Assembly (NCBI RefSeq): GCF_001635455.1
Contig: NZ_LWEH01000255.1
Location: 1 to 64,000 of the forward strand
Direction: 5' to 3'
Length of the DNA stretch: 64,000 nt
DNA from: Vibrio sp. HI00D65
Lineage (GTDB): Bacteria > Pseudomonadota > Gammaproteobacteria > Enterobacterales > Vibrionaceae
In this document: positions 48,968 to 60,102 of the stretch, piece after piece
How positions within the stretch are numbered: position 1 is the stretch's first letter
Layout: each line of letters opens with the position of its first letter
Made by a program: the position numbers and the translations under genes
The notes under the pieces: model-generated
Seen by the model: the letters and a program-made list of their open reading frames with translations, nothing else
Database searches by the model: none
Told to the model about the DNA's origin: nothing

Positions 48968-49522
48968 ATGTCGATGAAGGGTAAAGAAACGATGAGCAAG
49001 CAAGACGAAAAAATTGTTATGGGCAAGTTTGGTGCTACCTATGGCATTCGTGGCTGGCTTAAAGTTTTTTCCTACACAGACAACGCTGAAAGCATATTTG
49101 ATTACTCTCCATGGTACGTTAACCAAAAGGGGAAGTGGGTTGAATTCAAAGTAGAAAGCTGGAAGCGCCATAACAAAGGTATGGTGTGTAAGCTGGAAGG
49201 TTTTGAGGTCCGCGAGGACGCTCATCTACTGACTAACTTTGAAATTGCTATAGACCCGGCTTCATTACCTGAATTGTCAGAAGAGGAATTCTACTGGCGT
49301 GAATTGTTTGGTATGCAAGTAGTAACCACTAAAGGTTACGATCTAGGTGTCGTTACCGACATGCTAGAAACTGGCTCAAACGATGTTCTAGTAATCAAAG
49401 CAAATCTTAAGGATGCTTTCGGACAAAAGGAACGGTTAGTACCGTACCTTGAAGAGCAAGTGATCAAGAAAGTTGATCGCGAAGCTCAACGGATCGAAGT
49501 TGACTGGGATCCTGGATTCTAA
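48968..49522 (+). CDS. rimM: Ribosome maturation factor RimM
   Basis: Helps 30S head assembly, binding S19. The 184-aa protein has the N-terminal RimM domain with [19 protein letters not shown] and a C-terminal PRC-barrel domain ([21 protein letters not shown] onward), ending in [12 protein letters not shown] 48968 is used; ATG 48992 (MSKQDEKIV) is a possible shorter start. It lies 24 bp after rpsP and 27 bp before trmD. Confidence 0.95.
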   Translation: MSMKGKETMSKQDEKIVMGKFGATYGIRGWLKVFSYTDNAESIFDYSPWYVNQKGKWVEFKVESWKRHNKGMVCKLEGFEVREDAHLLTNFEIAIDPASLPELSEEEFYWRELFGMQVVTTKGYDLGVVTDMLETGSNDVLVIKANLKDAFGQKERLVPYLEEQVIKKVDREAQRIEVDWDPGF

Positions 49523-49549
49523 CTTTAAAATCATAGAGCGAGAGAACAC

Positions 49550-50290
49550 ATGTGGGTTGGCGTAATTAGCCTATTTCCTGAAATGTTCCGTTCAGTTACT
49601 GATTTTGGAGTAACGGGTCAAGCGGTAAAGAAAGGTCTTTTATCTATTGAGACATGGAATCCTCGTGATTTCACTCATGATAAACATCGCACTGTTGATG
49701 ATAGACCTTACGGTGGTGGTCCTGGCATGTTAATGATGGTTCAGCCTTTGCGCGACGCTATCCAAACTGCCAAACAAGCATCACCGGGAAAGACGAAAGT
49801 TATCTACCTTTCACCTCAAGGTCGTAAACTCGACCAGAAAGGTGTTGAAGAGCTGGCAACAAACGAGAATTTACTTCTTATTTGTGGTCGCTACGAAGGA
49901 GTAGATGAGCGCATCATTCAATCTGAAGTCGACGAAGAATGGTCGATTGGGGATTTTGTGATGACGGGTGGTGAACTGCCAGCCATGACGCTGATTGATT
50001 CAGTCTCTCGGTTTGTACCGGGTGTACTTGGAGATTTTGCTTCAGCAGAAGAAGATTCTTTTGCAAATGGTTTGCTAGATTGCCCTCACTATACGCGCCC
50101 TGAGGTGCTAGACGACAAAGAAGTGCCTTCGGTGCTCAAGTCTGGAAACCATAAGGACATTCGTCGCTGGCGATTACAACAATCGTTGGGCCGAACTTGG
50201 CTAAGAAGACCAGAACTCCTGGAAAACCTAGCTCTGACTGACGAACAGGAACAATTACTGGCTGAATTCATTAAAGAGCAACGCTCTTAA
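49550..50290 (+). CDS. trmD: tRNA (guanine-37-N1)-methyltransferase TrmD
   Basis: Makes m1G37 next to the anticodon and so prevents +1 frameshifts. The 246-aa protein has the trefoil-knot SPOUT fold motifs: LFPEMF near the start, [25 protein letters not shown], and [15 protein letters not shown]. The length is typical. ATG at 49550 follows GAGAGAACAC. Confidence 0.97.
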   Translation: MWVGVISLFPEMFRSVTDFGVTGQAVKKGLLSIETWNPRDFTHDKHRTVDDRPYGGGPGMLMMVQPLRDAIQTAKQASPGKTKVIYLSPQGRKLDQKGVEELATNENLLLICGRYEGVDERIIQSEVDEEWSIGDFVMTGGELPAMTLIDSVSRFVPGVLGDFASAEEDSFANGLLDCPHYTRPEVLDDKEVPSVLKSGNHKDIRRWRLQQSLGRTWLRRPELLENLALTDEQEQLLAEFIKEQRS

Positions 50291-50349
50291 CGAAAAGCAA
50301 GCAGTAACCTATTAAATTTAGTATCAGTTTATTCTAGGAATTTATACAA

Positions 50350-50703
50350 ATGAGCAACATCATTAAGGCTCTTGAAGAAGAGCAACTAAAATCAGACCTT
50401 CCTAAATTCGCACCAGGTGACACTGTTGTAGTTCAGGTTAAGGTAAAAGAAGGTGACCGTGAGCGTCTACAGGCTTTCGAAGGCGTAGTAATCGCTATTC
50501 GTAACCGTGGTCTTCACTCTGCATTCACAGTTCGTAAGATCTCGAACGGTGAAGGTGTAGAGCGTGCGTTCCAAACTCACTCTCCAATGGTTGATAGCAT
50601 CGAAGTTAAACGCCGTGGTGCAGTACGTCGTGCCAAGTTGTACTACCTACGTGAACGTTCTGGTAAGTCTGCTCGTATTAAAGAGAAGCTTGCTAAGAAG
50701 TAA
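50350..50703 (+). CDS. rplS: 50S ribosomal protein L19
   Basis: Large-subunit protein at the 30S-50S interface. The 117-aa sequence shows [32 protein letters not shown] and a C-terminal [20 protein letters not shown] block, all L19 hallmarks. Last gene of its operon, with a terminator 22 bp downstream. Confidence 0.98.
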   Translation: MSNIIKALEEEQLKSDLPKFAPGDTVVVQVKVKEGDRERLQAFEGVVIAIRNRGLHSAFTVRKISNGEGVERAFQTHSPMVDSIEVKRRGAVRRAKLYYLRERSGKSARIKEKLAKK

Positions 50704-50724
50704 TTCTTTTTGCATTCTATCGAT

Positions 50725-50754
50725 AAAAGCGGAGCCACTTGGCTCCGCTTTTTT
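50725..50754 (+). terminator. Rho-independent terminator of the rpsP-rplS operon
   Basis: AAAAGCGGAGCC pairs with GGCTCCGCTTTT around loop ACTT, followed by further T residues. Confidence 0.93.
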
Positions 50755-50849
50755 GTGTCTGCTGTTTAGAGCTTTGAAAGTAAGATATCCCTAACTCGTT
50801 CGTCTATTACTAATGAAGGTGACAGAGTGAACCGAATACTAAAGTTACC

Positions 50850-50888
50850 GTTATTCCCTAGACAGACGAAGGAAGGAGTAGGGAATCT
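50850..50888. repeat. Single dispersed palindromic repeat unit
   Basis: It begins GTTATTCCCTAGACAGACGA and ends GGGAATCTC. It matches the unit at 13571-13610, and the match extends upstream of both (CTAAAGTTA). Lies between rplS and yacG. Confidence 0.6.
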
Positions 50889-50966
50889 CTTTTGGCAAAC
50901 ACCAAACAATCGGCAATAAAAAAGGATTGACGCAAACGCCAACCCTTTAATAATTCTTCTCGAATC

Positions 50967-51164
50967 TTAATACTGGTCTTCTGACCAACCATCGCTATCA
51001 GACATATCTGGTGCGCCAGCGATACTGTTCTCTTCGTCTGCCCATTCACCGAAATCAATCATCTGACATTGCTTACTGCAAAACGGACGGTGTGGGCTCT
51101 GTTCACCCCATTCAACGTCAGTATTACATTGAGGGCATTTAACGATGGTGATTTTGTTCGACAT
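50967..51164 (-). CDS. yacG: DNA gyrase inhibitor YacG
   Basis: Small zinc protein that binds GyrB and inhibits gyrase in E. coli. The 65-aa product has the zinc ligands in [10 protein letters not shown] and [16 protein letters not shown] and an acidic C-terminus. Length is normal. Last gene of the minus-strand pil-coaE-zapD-yacG run. Confidence 0.95.
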   Translation of the reverse strand: MSNKITIVKCPQCNTDVEWGEQSPHRPFCSKQCQMIDFGEWADEENSIAGAPDMSDSDGWSEDQY

Positions 51165-51244
51165 AGTGATTCTTAATTAGAGGGTGTAATAACAAAGAGT
51201 TTTGGCTCAAGTGTTCGTTCAAGCCAAACGCTAAAGGAAATTAA

Positions 51245-51985
51245 TTAGGTGCAGATAGCCAGCTCAAATTCGATATCTTGAGTAAAGGCTTGCCCTGTTT
51301 CAAAACTCATGAATTTAACAGCAAAGCGGTTTTTGTGCCCTGAGATCATCGGATAGGCACCGTATTGCATTGGAATGGATAGGCGAAGGATATTCGCTTC
51401 TTCTGCATCGCTCTGGAAGAAGCCAGCGCGAGCAATTTGCTCTTTGAAGTGGCCAGTCTCTCGAGTTAGCTTTAACCATAGCGTTAGCGCTTCGTACAGA
51501 GGCTGTAGGCTATCCATCCACGCTTTGGCATCTCTCATTCTCTTATCAAGAGGGAGGTGCAACCAATAATGCAGTGCCGGTAAGTCAAAGCAGCACGAAC
51601 CGCCAGGCAGATTAAAACGTTGGCGAATGGCACTGAGAAAGCGGTCTTCCTTAAGTGATTGACCAAAACGCTCTGCGTGCATTAAGTCACGATAGATGTT
51701 GCCAATGTCATTGAGCAGTGACGCAAGCATCTCTTGATCGACACCTTCAACGTCTAACCAGCTTTTGTAGGTTACACGTTGCTTCTCAAGATCTTTTGCA
51801 AGTTCGCTCTTGAGTTGGATCTGCTCGAAGATTTCAATCAGATCAAAGATAGAGCGGAAAAAGAGTTGATACTGTTGAGCATCGGAAAATGTAGAAGACA
51901 GGTGTAACTGCCTCAAGAGCGATTCCACTCTTAGGTAGATGCGTGTTTTCTCATTTAGAGGATGTTCAAATTTGTGGGTGATCAT
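51245..51985 (-). CDS. zapD: Cell division protein ZapD
   Basis: Cross-links FtsZ filaments in the Z ring. The 246-aa protein begins [21 protein letters not shown], the ZapD signature, with [18 protein letters not shown] in the middle and a beta-rich C-terminal half. The frame opens at 52000, but ATG 51985 follows AAGG at 8 nt and matches the family. Sits between coaE and yacG as in E. coli. Confidence 0.95.
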   Translation of the reverse strand: MITHKFEHPLNEKTRIYLRVESLLRQLHLSSTFSDAQQYQLFFRSIFDLIEIFEQIQLKSELAKDLEKQRVTYKSWLDVEGVDQEMLASLLNDIGNIYRDLMHAERFGQSLKEDRFLSAIRQRFNLPGGSCCFDLPALHYWLHLPLDKRMRDAKAWMDSLQPLYEALTLWLKLTRETGHFKEQIARAGFFQSDAEEANILRLSIPMQYGAYPMISGHKNRFAVKFMSFETGQAFTQDIEFELAICT

Positions 51986-52011
51986 CGAGCAAGCCTTCAT
52001 TCAACATAGTT

Positions 52012-52626
52012 CTATTCTGACCCATCTACTGTACTGATTGCCAGATACTTTTTATGTAAATCTGTGATTTGCGGCAAAAGTTCTTGGTTTTTAGTATGGT
52101 TTTTAATCACGTCATCTGCAACTGCCAAACGTTGTTCTCTTGAAGCTTGTGATTTCAAAATTGATGCAACTTGTTCCCTAGAAACATTGTCACGGCTTAT
52201 CGTTCGTTCAATCTGCACTTCGGTAGGCACATCAACAATTAATACGCGATCCGTCATGCCTTGCATCTGGTTTTCAACCAGTAGAGGTGCGACTAATAAA
52301 CCATAGGGAGAGGTGACTTTAGACAGGTCACTGTCAATTTTGTCACGGATCATGGGATGAAGAAGCTCATTGAGCCATTGCTTTTGCTCTGGGTCTGAGA
52401 AGATCAGCTCGCGTAGCTTAGCTCGATTGAGCGTACCATCTTCAAGCAGGATAGCCTCGCCAAAGTGTTTGGTAATCTGCTTTAGCCCTTCACTACCCAG
52501 AGCGACCACTTCGCGTGCCACGATATCGGCGTCGACAATATCAATGCCAAAGTGTTCGTTGAATAGGTTGGCGACAGTTGTTTTACCACTGGCGATACCG
52601 CCACTTAATCCGATAATGATTGCCAT
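52012..52626 (-). CDS. coaE: Dephospho-CoA kinase
   Basis: Last step of coenzyme A synthesis, phosphorylating dephospho-CoA. The 204-aa protein has the P-loop in IGLSGGIASGKTTVA (residues 5-19), DADIVAREVV, and VAPLLVENQM. The frame is open further, to 52680 inside pilD, but ATG 52626 follows AGGAATGTAACC and gives the normal start. It starts 2 bp past the pilD stop, showing tight coupling. Confidence 0.95.
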   Translation of the reverse strand: MAIIIGLSGGIASGKTTVANLFNEHFGIDIVDADIVAREVVALGSEGLKQITKHFGEAILLEDGTLNRAKLRELIFSDPEQKQWLNELLHPMIRDKIDSDLSKVTSPYGLLVAPLLVENQMQGMTDRVLIVDVPTEVQIERTISRDNVSREQVASILKSQASREQRLAVADDVIKNHTKNQELLPQITDLHKKYLAISTVDGSE

Positions 52627-52628
52627 GG

Positions 52629-53498
52629 TTACATTCCTAGTACTGAAGTGAAATACCAACCCATGATGTCGTTGCCCCACATCAAACTCACCCAGCCAGC
52701 AATCGCAAGGTAAGGGCCGAATGGGAAGGCTTTATCGATGCCTTGTTGTTTCAAGCGTAGCTGAATCAACCCAAACACTAGGCCAACGAGCGAAGACAAC
52801 AGGATGATCATTGGAAGGTGCTGCCAACCAAGCCATGCACCAAGTGCGGCTAGTAACTTGAAGTCACCGTAACCCATGCCTTCTTTGCCTGTCAGTAGCT
52901 TGAACAGCCAGTACACTGACCATAAAGCGAGGTAACCAGCCATGGCACCGATTACAGAGTCTTGAAGCGATACTGGGCTGATATCAAATAAGGCTAAAGC
53001 GATACCAGACCAAACTAACGGTAAGGTAATTTGGTCCGGCAATAGCATGGTGTCGAGATCGATGAAAGTGGCGGTAATTAACGCAAAGGTTAAAAATATC
53101 AGTGCAATAGTGTAAAAATTGAAACCAAAGTGACTCGCGACAACTGTGCAAAGTATTGCATTCAGAAGTTCAACCAGAGGGTAGCGAATGCTGATCGGAG
53201 TGTTACAACTGTGACACTTACCCTTCAAGAATAACCAGCTTAACACTGGGATATTGTCGATGATTCTTAATTGAGTGTTGCATTTAGGGCAGGTAGAGCG
53301 AGGAACACTGAGGTTGAATTTTCCTTCTGGCGCGGGAATCTTATATTGTGAGAAATACTCCGAGCACTCTTGTTGCCATTCACGTTCCATCATAATTGGT
53401 AAACGATGTATGACGACGTTAAGGAAGCTGCCAATCAGAAGACTAAAAATGAATGCTAATACGGGGAATAGCCAAGGATAGTAGTGAAATACTTCCAT
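52629..53498 (-). CDS. pilD: Type IV prepilin peptidase / N-methyltransferase PilD
   Basis: Inner-membrane aspartic protease that cleaves type III leaders of pilins and of type II secretion pseudopilins and methylates the new N-terminus. The 289-aa protein has the zinc-finger loop CPKCNTQ and CHSCNTP near residues 70-105. About eight TM helices carry the catalytic aspartates in [11 protein letters not shown] and [16 protein letters not shown] 53498 follows AAAGGACACT; a GTG at 53513 lacks a ribosome site. Last pilus gene of pilABCD. Confidence 0.96.
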   Translation of the reverse strand: MEVFHYYPWLFPVLAFIFSLLIGSFLNVVIHRLPIMMEREWQQECSEYFSQYKIPAPEGKFNLSVPRSTCPKCNTQLRIIDNIPVLSWLFLKGKCHSCNTPISIRYPLVELLNAILCTVVASHFGFNFYTIALIFLTFALITATFIDLDTMLLPDQITLPLVWSGIALALFDISPVSLQDSVIGAMAGYLALWSVYWLFKLLTGKEGMGYGDFKLLAALGAWLGWQHLPMIILLSSLVGLVFGLIQLRLKQQGIDKAFPFGPYLAIAGWVSLMWGNDIMGWYFTSVLGM

Positions 53499-53564
53499 AG
53501 TGTCCTTTACCACTTAATCAAGGTGAGTAGAGGTTTCTACTCATGGGTGTTTAGTTGCTTTTGG

Positions 53565-54794
53565 CTATCCTAACACACTCATAAGATTAAAGATCGGTAA
53601 GTACATCGCAACCACAAGACCGCCTACGACGGATCCTAAAAATACAATGATCAGCGGCTCTAATATTTTGCCCAAATTATCGACGGTATTGTCTACTTCA
53701 AACTCATAAATCGAAGCGACTTTGTTGAGCATTTCATCAAGGTTTCCTGACTCTTCGCCAATCGTCACCATCTGCAACATCATCTCAGGAAACGCATTGG
53801 TATTGCGCATGGCAATATACATGGGGATGCCAGCAGCGGTTTCACGATGTACTTCAATGATTGCTGATTCAAAGTGCAGGTTTCCTGCGGTTTTGGCCGT
53901 GGTTTTTAGGCTCATGAGAATGGGAATACCAGAGCCGAAACTGGTTGATAGTGTTCGACTGAACTTGGCAATAGAGGCTTTGGCCATGACACCGCCTAGA
54001 ACTGGAAACTTTAACCCTAAGCGGCTGGTAGATAATCGAATCGAGTAGGAACGCTGACAGAGTTGATAAATAACTACGCCTGCCAACCCTGCACCTATAA
54101 ACATATAAAAGCTGTATGCCTGCATCCAATGAGAAAGCTCAAGTACTTGCTGAGTCAACCAAGGGAGGTCGGCACCAAAGCCCGAAAACATAGACTCAAA
54201 CTCAGGAATCACCATGGTCAGCATTAAATAAGAGACTGTGAGTGCGACAGTAACCACCATTGCAGGATAGATGAGCGCTTTGATGACCTTAGACTTGAGC
54301 TGTTCACTCTTCTCTCGATATGTCGCTAGGCGTTCAAATACTTGCACGAGGTTACCCGAGAGCTCACCCGTTGCGACTAAATCGGTATAAAGATCATCAA
54401 AGTGGCGACTCGCGGTTCGCATCGCTTTGGAGATAGGTGTGCCAGCTTCGACACCTTTACAGATGTGTGACAGGATAGATTTCATTTCAGCTTTACGATG
54501 ATTATCTGAGACCAATTTAATTGCCTGCACAATTGGGACTCCGGTTCCTAGCATGGTCGCAAGCTGGCGGGTCAATACGGTTATATCCCGAGATTTAACT
54601 CGATGGGTTAAACGAATTAGTGCTGAAATACTTTTCTTTTTGATTTTATTTATCTGGATATGCTGATCTTTGAGCTTTTCTCGCACCTCCAATTCAGTAA
54701 GCGCTAAGGTTTGCCCTGACACTTTTTTGCCAGAGCTGTTGATACCTTTCCAGTGATAGCTTTTTAATTGTGATTGCTTAGGTTTAGTGATCAT
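53565..54794 (-). CDS. pilC: Type IV pilus inner-membrane platform protein PilC
   Basis: Polytopic platform protein that couples PilB/PilT ATPases to pilus assembly. The 409-aa protein has two T2SSF domains (about 70-195 and 275-400), with [18 protein letters not shown] in the first, [11 protein letters not shown] and [13 protein letters not shown] in the second, and three TM helices near 170-195, 220-245 and 380-402. ATG 54794 lies 15 bp after pilB. Confidence 0.95.
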   Translation of the reverse strand: MITKPKQSQLKSYHWKGINSSGKKVSGQTLALTELEVREKLKDQHIQINKIKKKSISALIRLTHRVKSRDITVLTRQLATMLGTGVPIVQAIKLVSDNHRKAEMKSILSHICKGVEAGTPISKAMRTASRHFDDLYTDLVATGELSGNLVQVFERLATYREKSEQLKSKVIKALIYPAMVVTVALTVSYLMLTMVIPEFESMFSGFGADLPWLTQQVLELSHWMQAYSFYMFIGAGLAGVVIYQLCQRSYSIRLSTSRLGLKFPVLGGVMAKASIAKFSRTLSTSFGSGIPILMSLKTTAKTAGNLHFESAIIEVHRETAAGIPMYIAMRNTNAFPEMMLQMVTIGEESGNLDEMLNKVASIYEFEVDNTVDNLGKILEPLIIVFLGSVVGGLVVAMYLPIFNLMSVLG

Positions 54795-54809
54795 TGAAGC
54801 TCCAATAGA

Positions 54810-56495
54810 CTATAGGTACAGAACACGTTGCAGTTCTTGATAGCTGGTGGTGCCTTCAAGTAGCTTGTCTAATCCTGACTCTTGCAGTGTACGCATCCCT
54901 TCTCGGCGAGCGAGGTCTTCTACCTCCAATGCATTTGGTTTGCTGATAAGGCTGTTTTTGAGTTTGTCGGTGAATGGCATCACTTCATAAATACCGACCC
55001 GTCCTGAATAGCCTTGATTGCACCCATTACACCCTTGTGGGTTAGCCCTATAAATGGTTTTGCTGTTAGGGATGGAGTGACGCAGGAAGATATCTGGTGA
55101 GTCGTCAACGGTTTTGCATTGATTGCACAAGCGCCTTGCCAGTCGCTGGGCAATGATCAAGCTCAACGATGAGGCTAGATTAAAGGGTTCAATCCCCATA
55201 TGAGCGAGTCGAGTCACCGTTTCTGCCGCAGAGTTTGTGTGGAGCGTTGAAAGCACTAAGTGACCGGTTTGTGACGCTTTGATGGCGATCTCTGCGGTTT
55301 CTAAATCACGGATCTCACCGACCATCACCACATCTGGATCTTGTCGTAAAAATGATCGCAGGGCTTCAGCGAATCCAAAGCCAATCTTTGGCATTAATTG
55401 CACTTGGTTGATACCACATAGGTTAATCTCTACCGGATCTTCTGCGGTGGAGATATTACGTTCCGTGGTGTTCAATACTCGAAGGCCAGTATAAAGCGAG
55501 ACGGTTTTCCCGCTGCCTGTAGGGCCAGTCATTAAGATCATTCCTTGCGGGCGTTTTAGTGCATTCATGTAGAGGGCTTTTTGATCGTCGCTGTAACCGA
55601 GTTTGTCGATATCGAGATTAGCTGCGCTGCTATCGAGTAGCCGTAAAACGATCTTCTCGCCCCATAGGGTTGGCAATGTGGAGACGCGCAAATCAATCGC
55701 GAGTTCGTCATTCAGGCGCAGTTTTATTCGTCCATCTTGAGGTAAGCGACGCTCAGCAATATCAAGCTTAGCGAGAATTTTTAAACGGGCGGATAAACGT
55801 CGGCTCAGGTGAGAAGCGGGTTGCTGGATCTCAACCAATATACCGTCACAACGCAGACGAACACGGTAGTGCTTTTCGTAAGGCTCAAAATGGATATCGG
55901 AAGCACCTTTACGTACTGCATCGACCAGTATCTGATTGATAAATCGGCTAACTGGAGAGTCGTCTTGACTAAGGTCTTCAATCGACGCGAGCTCGTCGTC
56001 AGATACTTCAACTAGGTTAGCCAGTTCATCTTGGGTGATTTCTTTGCGTTTTGAGTCTTGCCCAGAAATCGAGCGGCCGTATAACTTGCGTATCGCACCT
56101 TCCAGTTCTGAATAATTGGCGACTGCCAGTTCTATCTGCAGCCCAGTTGCAAAGCGAAAATCATCTTCAGCTTGTAAGTCGGTCGGGTCGGCGGAAGCAA
56201 GTGTGAGCGTCGAGTTAGAGACTAAGATCGGGATAGCTCGATATTTGGTAATTAACTCGCGAAGCCCTAGTCGGTCACACAAAGCTTCATAATCTGTGGT
56301 GCCCAGTTGAACTAACGGTAAGCCGAAGATGGCTTGTATATTGTTCGCTAGGGAGTCGCCTGTGAAGAGATCAAGAGCGAGTAAAGCTTCAGGAGTGGAA
56401 ATACCTGAAGCTTGTATATGTTCTGCCACGGCTTGTTCTTGGGTCAGGCTAAGTAAATCAGCTTGACGTAGAACGGTTGGGAGGTTGGTGAGCAT
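54810..56495 (-). CDS. pilB: Type IV pilus assembly ATPase PilB
   Basis: Hexameric extension motor that powers pilin addition. The 561-aa protein has an N-terminal T2SSE_N domain (about 30-140). The ATPase core has DIHFEPYEKHYRVRLRCDG, Walker A GPTGSGKT (324-331), the Walker B region VVMVGEIRD (E394) and a histidine box GHLVLSTLHTN. A tetracysteine zinc motif (CNQC and CNGC, about 45 residues apart) lies near the end. The frame runs open to 56558, but ATG 56495 overlaps the pilA stop (TAATG), so the two genes are translationally coupled. Confidence 0.96.
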   Translation of the reverse strand: MLTNLPTVLRQADLLSLTQEQAVAEHIQASGISTPEALLALDLFTGDSLANNIQAIFGLPLVQLGTTDYEALCDRLGLRELITKYRAIPILVSNSTLTLASADPTDLQAEDDFRFATGLQIELAVANYSELEGAIRKLYGRSISGQDSKRKEITQDELANLVEVSDDELASIEDLSQDDSPVSRFINQILVDAVRKGASDIHFEPYEKHYRVRLRCDGILVEIQQPASHLSRRLSARLKILAKLDIAERRLPQDGRIKLRLNDELAIDLRVSTLPTLWGEKIVLRLLDSSAANLDIDKLGYSDDQKALYMNALKRPQGMILMTGPTGSGKTVSLYTGLRVLNTTERNISTAEDPVEINLCGINQVQLMPKIGFGFAEALRSFLRQDPDVVMVGEIRDLETAEIAIKASQTGHLVLSTLHTNSAAETVTRLAHMGIEPFNLASSLSLIIAQRLARRLCNQCKTVDDSPDIFLRHSIPNSKTIYRANPQGCNGCNQGYSGRVGIYEVMPFTDKLKNSLISKPNALEVEDLARREGMRTLQESGLDKLLEGTTSYQELQRVLYL

Positions 56496-56968
56496 TATGG
56501 GCAATAAGTATCTTGTGTTGTGGTAAGAGTTGCATCTGTATAACATTCCGTAGCCCATGTAATACCTGTTGCGCCATAAAATGCTGTCATAACATAGGTT
56601 TCCCCTGTTTTGATTGGCCCTTTAGCAGCTGATGCCTTTATTCGAACATCTACCGCTCCTGAAGCACTGCCTCCGATAGCTTTAATTTCCATATTGTTTA
56701 ATGTCAGTACATCTGGGACACCGTTATTGTTTGATACACAGCTAGTTTTAAATGTTGTGGCGTCTGACGCTGTTTCATGAGCACATAACTCAACTGCCAT
56801 CTTTACTGCAGCTGCAGCTACAGGAAACTCAGATATAGTCGCTTTCTTCGTGTAGTTTTGATAAGCAGGTACAGCAAAGGCAGACAAAATGCCGATAATC
56901 GCCACCACGATCATCAATTCAATCAGCGTAAAGCCTTTTTGGTTCGTTCTTTTGTTCTTGTCATTCAT
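56495..56968 (-). CDS. pilA: Type IV major pilin PilA
   Basis: Structural subunit of the type IV pilus. The 157-aa preprotein has a 12-residue leader ending KG, then mature [20 protein letters not shown] with Phe13 at +1 and Glu17 at +5, the site cut and methylated by PilD. The C-terminal domain has four cysteines (C62, C77, C142, C156); the last two bracket a D-region loop. First gene of pilABCD, with no obvious sigma-54 promoter upstream. PilA C-terminal domains vary widely among vibrio strains, so the exposed part may be strain-specific. Confidence 0.95.
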   Translation of the reverse strand: MNDKNKRTNQKGFTLIELMIVVAIIGILSAFAVPAYQNYTKKATISEFPVAAAAVKMAVELCAHETASDATTFKTSCVSNNNGVPDVLTLNNMEIKAIGGSASGAVDVRIKASAAKGPIKTGETYVMTAFYGATGITWATECYTDATLTTTQDTYCP

Positions 56969-57164
56969 TATCTAATTCCATTCTTTAGTTTGTTTCAGTG
57001 CGAGCACAAGATGGTAGAGAGAATAGAAGTCGAGGTGGGGAAGTGGAATGGTGTTCAGGTGTGGTCGCGAGTGGTTTTGAATTTATTGAATAGCTGTTGC
57101 ATATAGCGCGCAAATTTATGCGATCAACTTAAATAACGCTTTGAAATACTGGTACTTAAGGCAA

Positions 57165-57196
57165 TAAAAAAGGCACTGTCATCAATAGTGCCTTTA
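57165..57196 (-). terminator. Rho-independent terminator of nadC
   Basis: AAAGGCACT pairs with AGTGCCTTT around an 8-9 nt loop. Read on the minus strand it is followed by a run of T residues; about 25 bp past the nadC stop. Confidence 0.85.
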
Positions 57197-57221
57197 TAGA
57201 AACTATTTACTATTCAGTAGA

Positions 57222-58193
<972 letters not shown>

Positions 58194-58246
58194 CTATGGG
58201 TAAGGTCACAATCTACCGTGCTAGCAAAAAAGAAAGTGAGACCAAG

Positions 58247-58795
58247 ATGACGATCTGCTCCAAAGGATGGTACGAAAACGCTCGGCATGTTCCTTCCCCG
58301 TATTTTGACGCTCGGCCGAGTGTTGATGATATCTCTCTGCTGGTGGTCCATAATATTAGCCTGCCACCAGGGCAATTTGGTGGGCCTTATATCGAGCAGT
58401 TCTTTACGGGTAACCTCGATCCAGCGGAACACCCGTTTTTCAAAGTGATTCATCAAATGGGTGTATCGGCCCATTGCTTGATTCGCCGCGATGGTGAAGT
58501 GGTGCAGTTTGTTTCTTTCCGCGATAGGGCTTGGCACGCCGGCCAATCGAGCTTTGCTGGTCGTGAAAGGTGTAATGATTATTCTATTGGTATTGAATTA
58601 GAGGGCAGCGACTTTGTTGCCTATACCGAGCAGCAGTATCAAGCCTTGACTGAGCTAACGGAAAAACTGGTATCGAGCTTTCCTCAGATCACTGATGAAC
58701 GTATCACTGGGCACCAATACATAGCGCCTTTACGCAAAACAGACCCTGGTTTGGTCTTTGATTGGACAAAATTTAAAAGTAACTTGCGCTTCTAA
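58247..58795 (+). CDS. ampD: 1,6-anhydro-N-acetylmuramyl-L-alanine amidase AmpD
   Basis: Cytoplasmic zinc amidase that recycles peptidoglycan fragments and thereby keeps AmpC-type beta-lactamase induction low. The 182-aa product has VVHNISLPPGQFGGPYIEQF with the first zinc His, VSAHCLIRRDGEVVQFV, and ITGHQYIAP and KTDPG with the other zinc ligands (His and Asp). Frame opens at 58196; ATG 58247 gives MTICSKGWYENARHVPSP, which aligns with known AmpD. Confidence 0.93.
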   Translation: MTICSKGWYENARHVPSPYFDARPSVDDISLLVVHNISLPPGQFGGPYIEQFFTGNLDPAEHPFFKVIHQMGVSAHCLIRRDGEVVQFVSFRDRAWHAGQSSFAGRERCNDYSIGIELEGSDFVAYTEQQYQALTELTEKLVSSFPQITDERITGHQYIAPLRKTDPGLVFDWTKFKSNLRF

Positions 58796-59094
58796 TTCCT
58801 CATATTCTTCATGGCTCTGCTAATTACAGAGTCTAGCTTAATCAACGCTTCGCATAACTACTTGTGAATTTTTGTTGTTGCAATGTAAAGAAAGTGGTTG
58901 GCGGGTGTACGTCGATAAATCGAGAGTGTGACGAGCTTATCAAACACCTAGATATTAAAGCTTGTGAACAGAATTTCCCTCCCAAATGTGCACTTGGTTC
59001 GATTTTTGACCGACTTAGGCTAATCTTTCTGAAACAATTCATTTTTATCCTGAAACTTTCTAGCACGAGTACTCCTAAAAAGTATTAGCGCTGT
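58796..59094. other. Gene-free stretch between ampD and the pdh control region
   Basis: No supportable gene or clear terminator. A weak 5-bp hairpin (CTCTG/CAGAG) lies about 20 bp after ampD. The only open frame (58864-59088) has an unlikely cysteine-rich start and no ribosome site. Confidence 0.45.
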
Positions 59095-59111
59095 AAATGG
59101 TAAGACCAATT
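59095..59111. promoter_or_regulatory. Second, distal PdhR box
   Basis: AAATGGTAAGACCAATT fits the PdhR consensus AATTGGT-N3-ACCAATT at 13 of 14 positions. It lies 137 bp (centre to centre, about 13 helical turns) upstream of the perfect box, on the same face of the helix, so joint binding or looping is possible. Confidence 0.5.
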
Positions 59112-59231
59112 TGGTTGCTGTTTTAAAATTCATTTGTTAAATCGTGGTTAATTCACACTGCGTTCTATGATGCAGGTCAATTTTACGCTGGACAGTGGCG
59201 TTTTAATTATGTTAATTTCTGCCCAACTTAA

Positions 59232-59248
59232 AATTGGTATTACCAATT
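59232..59248. promoter_or_regulatory. PdhR operator upstream of pdhR
   Basis: AATTGGTATTACCAATT is a perfect 17-bp PdhR box (AATTGGT-N3-ACCAATT), 31 bp before the pdhR start. In E. coli PdhR represses pdhR-aceEF-lpd from such a site until pyruvate releases it, so autorepression is expected. Confidence 0.9.
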
Positions 59249-59278
59249 GTCAGCGAAGAAAAAGAAGAACAACAAACT

Positions 59279-60040
59279 ATGGCTTATCAAAGGATTCGTC
59301 AGCCAAAACTCTCCGATGTAATCGAACAAGAGTTAGAAAGGTTGATTGTGGAAGGAACACTGGCTCCAGGGCAGCAGTTGCCGCCTGAGCGCGAACTGGC
59401 GAAACAGTTCGATGTGTCTCGTCCTTCAATCCGAGAAGCGATACAACGTTTAGAAGCAAAACGCTTGCTTACTCGCCGTCAAGGTGGAGGTACGTTTGTT
59501 AGCGAAAATATCTGGAAAAGCTTTTCAGATCCATTGCTTAATTTGTTGTCATCCCATTCTGAAACCCAACTAGACTTGTTGGAATCGCGTCATGCGATGG
59601 AAGGGATTTCGGCTTACTTCGCGGCATTGCGTGGCACTGATGAAGACTTTGCTCGTATTCAAGCATGCCAAGAAAAAATTCACGGCGCGCAGGATAAGGA
59701 TGATATTGAAGCTGAATCTGCAGCGGTGATGGCTTTCCTTATTGCTTTAACAGAGGCAGCACACAATGTGGTGTTATTGCACATTGTTCGCAGCTTGGCT
59801 CCGTTACTCGAACAAAACGTCTTGGAAAATTTAAAGCTGTTGCATCGTCGTAAAGACGTTGTGGAGAAAGTGAGTATACATCGAGCTAATATCGTAGATG
59901 CGATCGTTTCTGGCCAGCCTGAGCAGGCGCGTGAAATGTCACACTCTCATTTAGCTTACATCGAAGAAACATTGCTGGATTTGACGAAGGAAGAGTCGCG
60001 CCGCGAACGCTCTCTACGTCGAATTCAACAGGGTAAATAG
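59279..60040 (+). CDS. pdhR: Pyruvate dehydrogenase complex repressor PdhR
   Basis: GntR/FadR-type repressor that senses pyruvate. The 253-aa protein starts [17 protein letters not shown]. It has an N-terminal winged helix (about 8-75) with [20 protein letters not shown] and [12 protein letters not shown], and an all-helical FCD effector domain (about 100-240). The frame opens at 59234, inside the operator; ATG 59279 matches the family start. First gene of the pdh operon, 62 bp before aceE. Confidence 0.95.
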   Translation: MAYQRIRQPKLSDVIEQELERLIVEGTLAPGQQLPPERELAKQFDVSRPSIREAIQRLEAKRLLTRRQGGGTFVSENIWKSFSDPLLNLLSSHSETQLDLLESRHAMEGISAYFAALRGTDEDFARIQACQEKIHGAQDKDDIEAESAAVMAFLIALTEAAHNVVLLHIVRSLAPLLEQNVLENLKLLHRRKDVVEKVSIHRANIVDAIVSGQPEQAREMSHSHLAYIEETLLDLTKEESRRERSLRRIQQGK

Positions 60041-60102
60041 CCGTAATACTTCGGCTTTTTACGTGTTTAGTAGAATCCAACTAACAAAAAGGATAGATCG
60101 CC

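Noticed and set aside
56969..57160. Sigma-54 promoter for pilA
   Set aside because: No GG-N10-GC element of the TGGCAC-TTGC type was found on the minus strand in this gap.
58864..59088. 74-aa open frame before pdhR
   Set aside because: No ribosome site, a complementary frame of equal length on the other strand, and no recognisable protein features.
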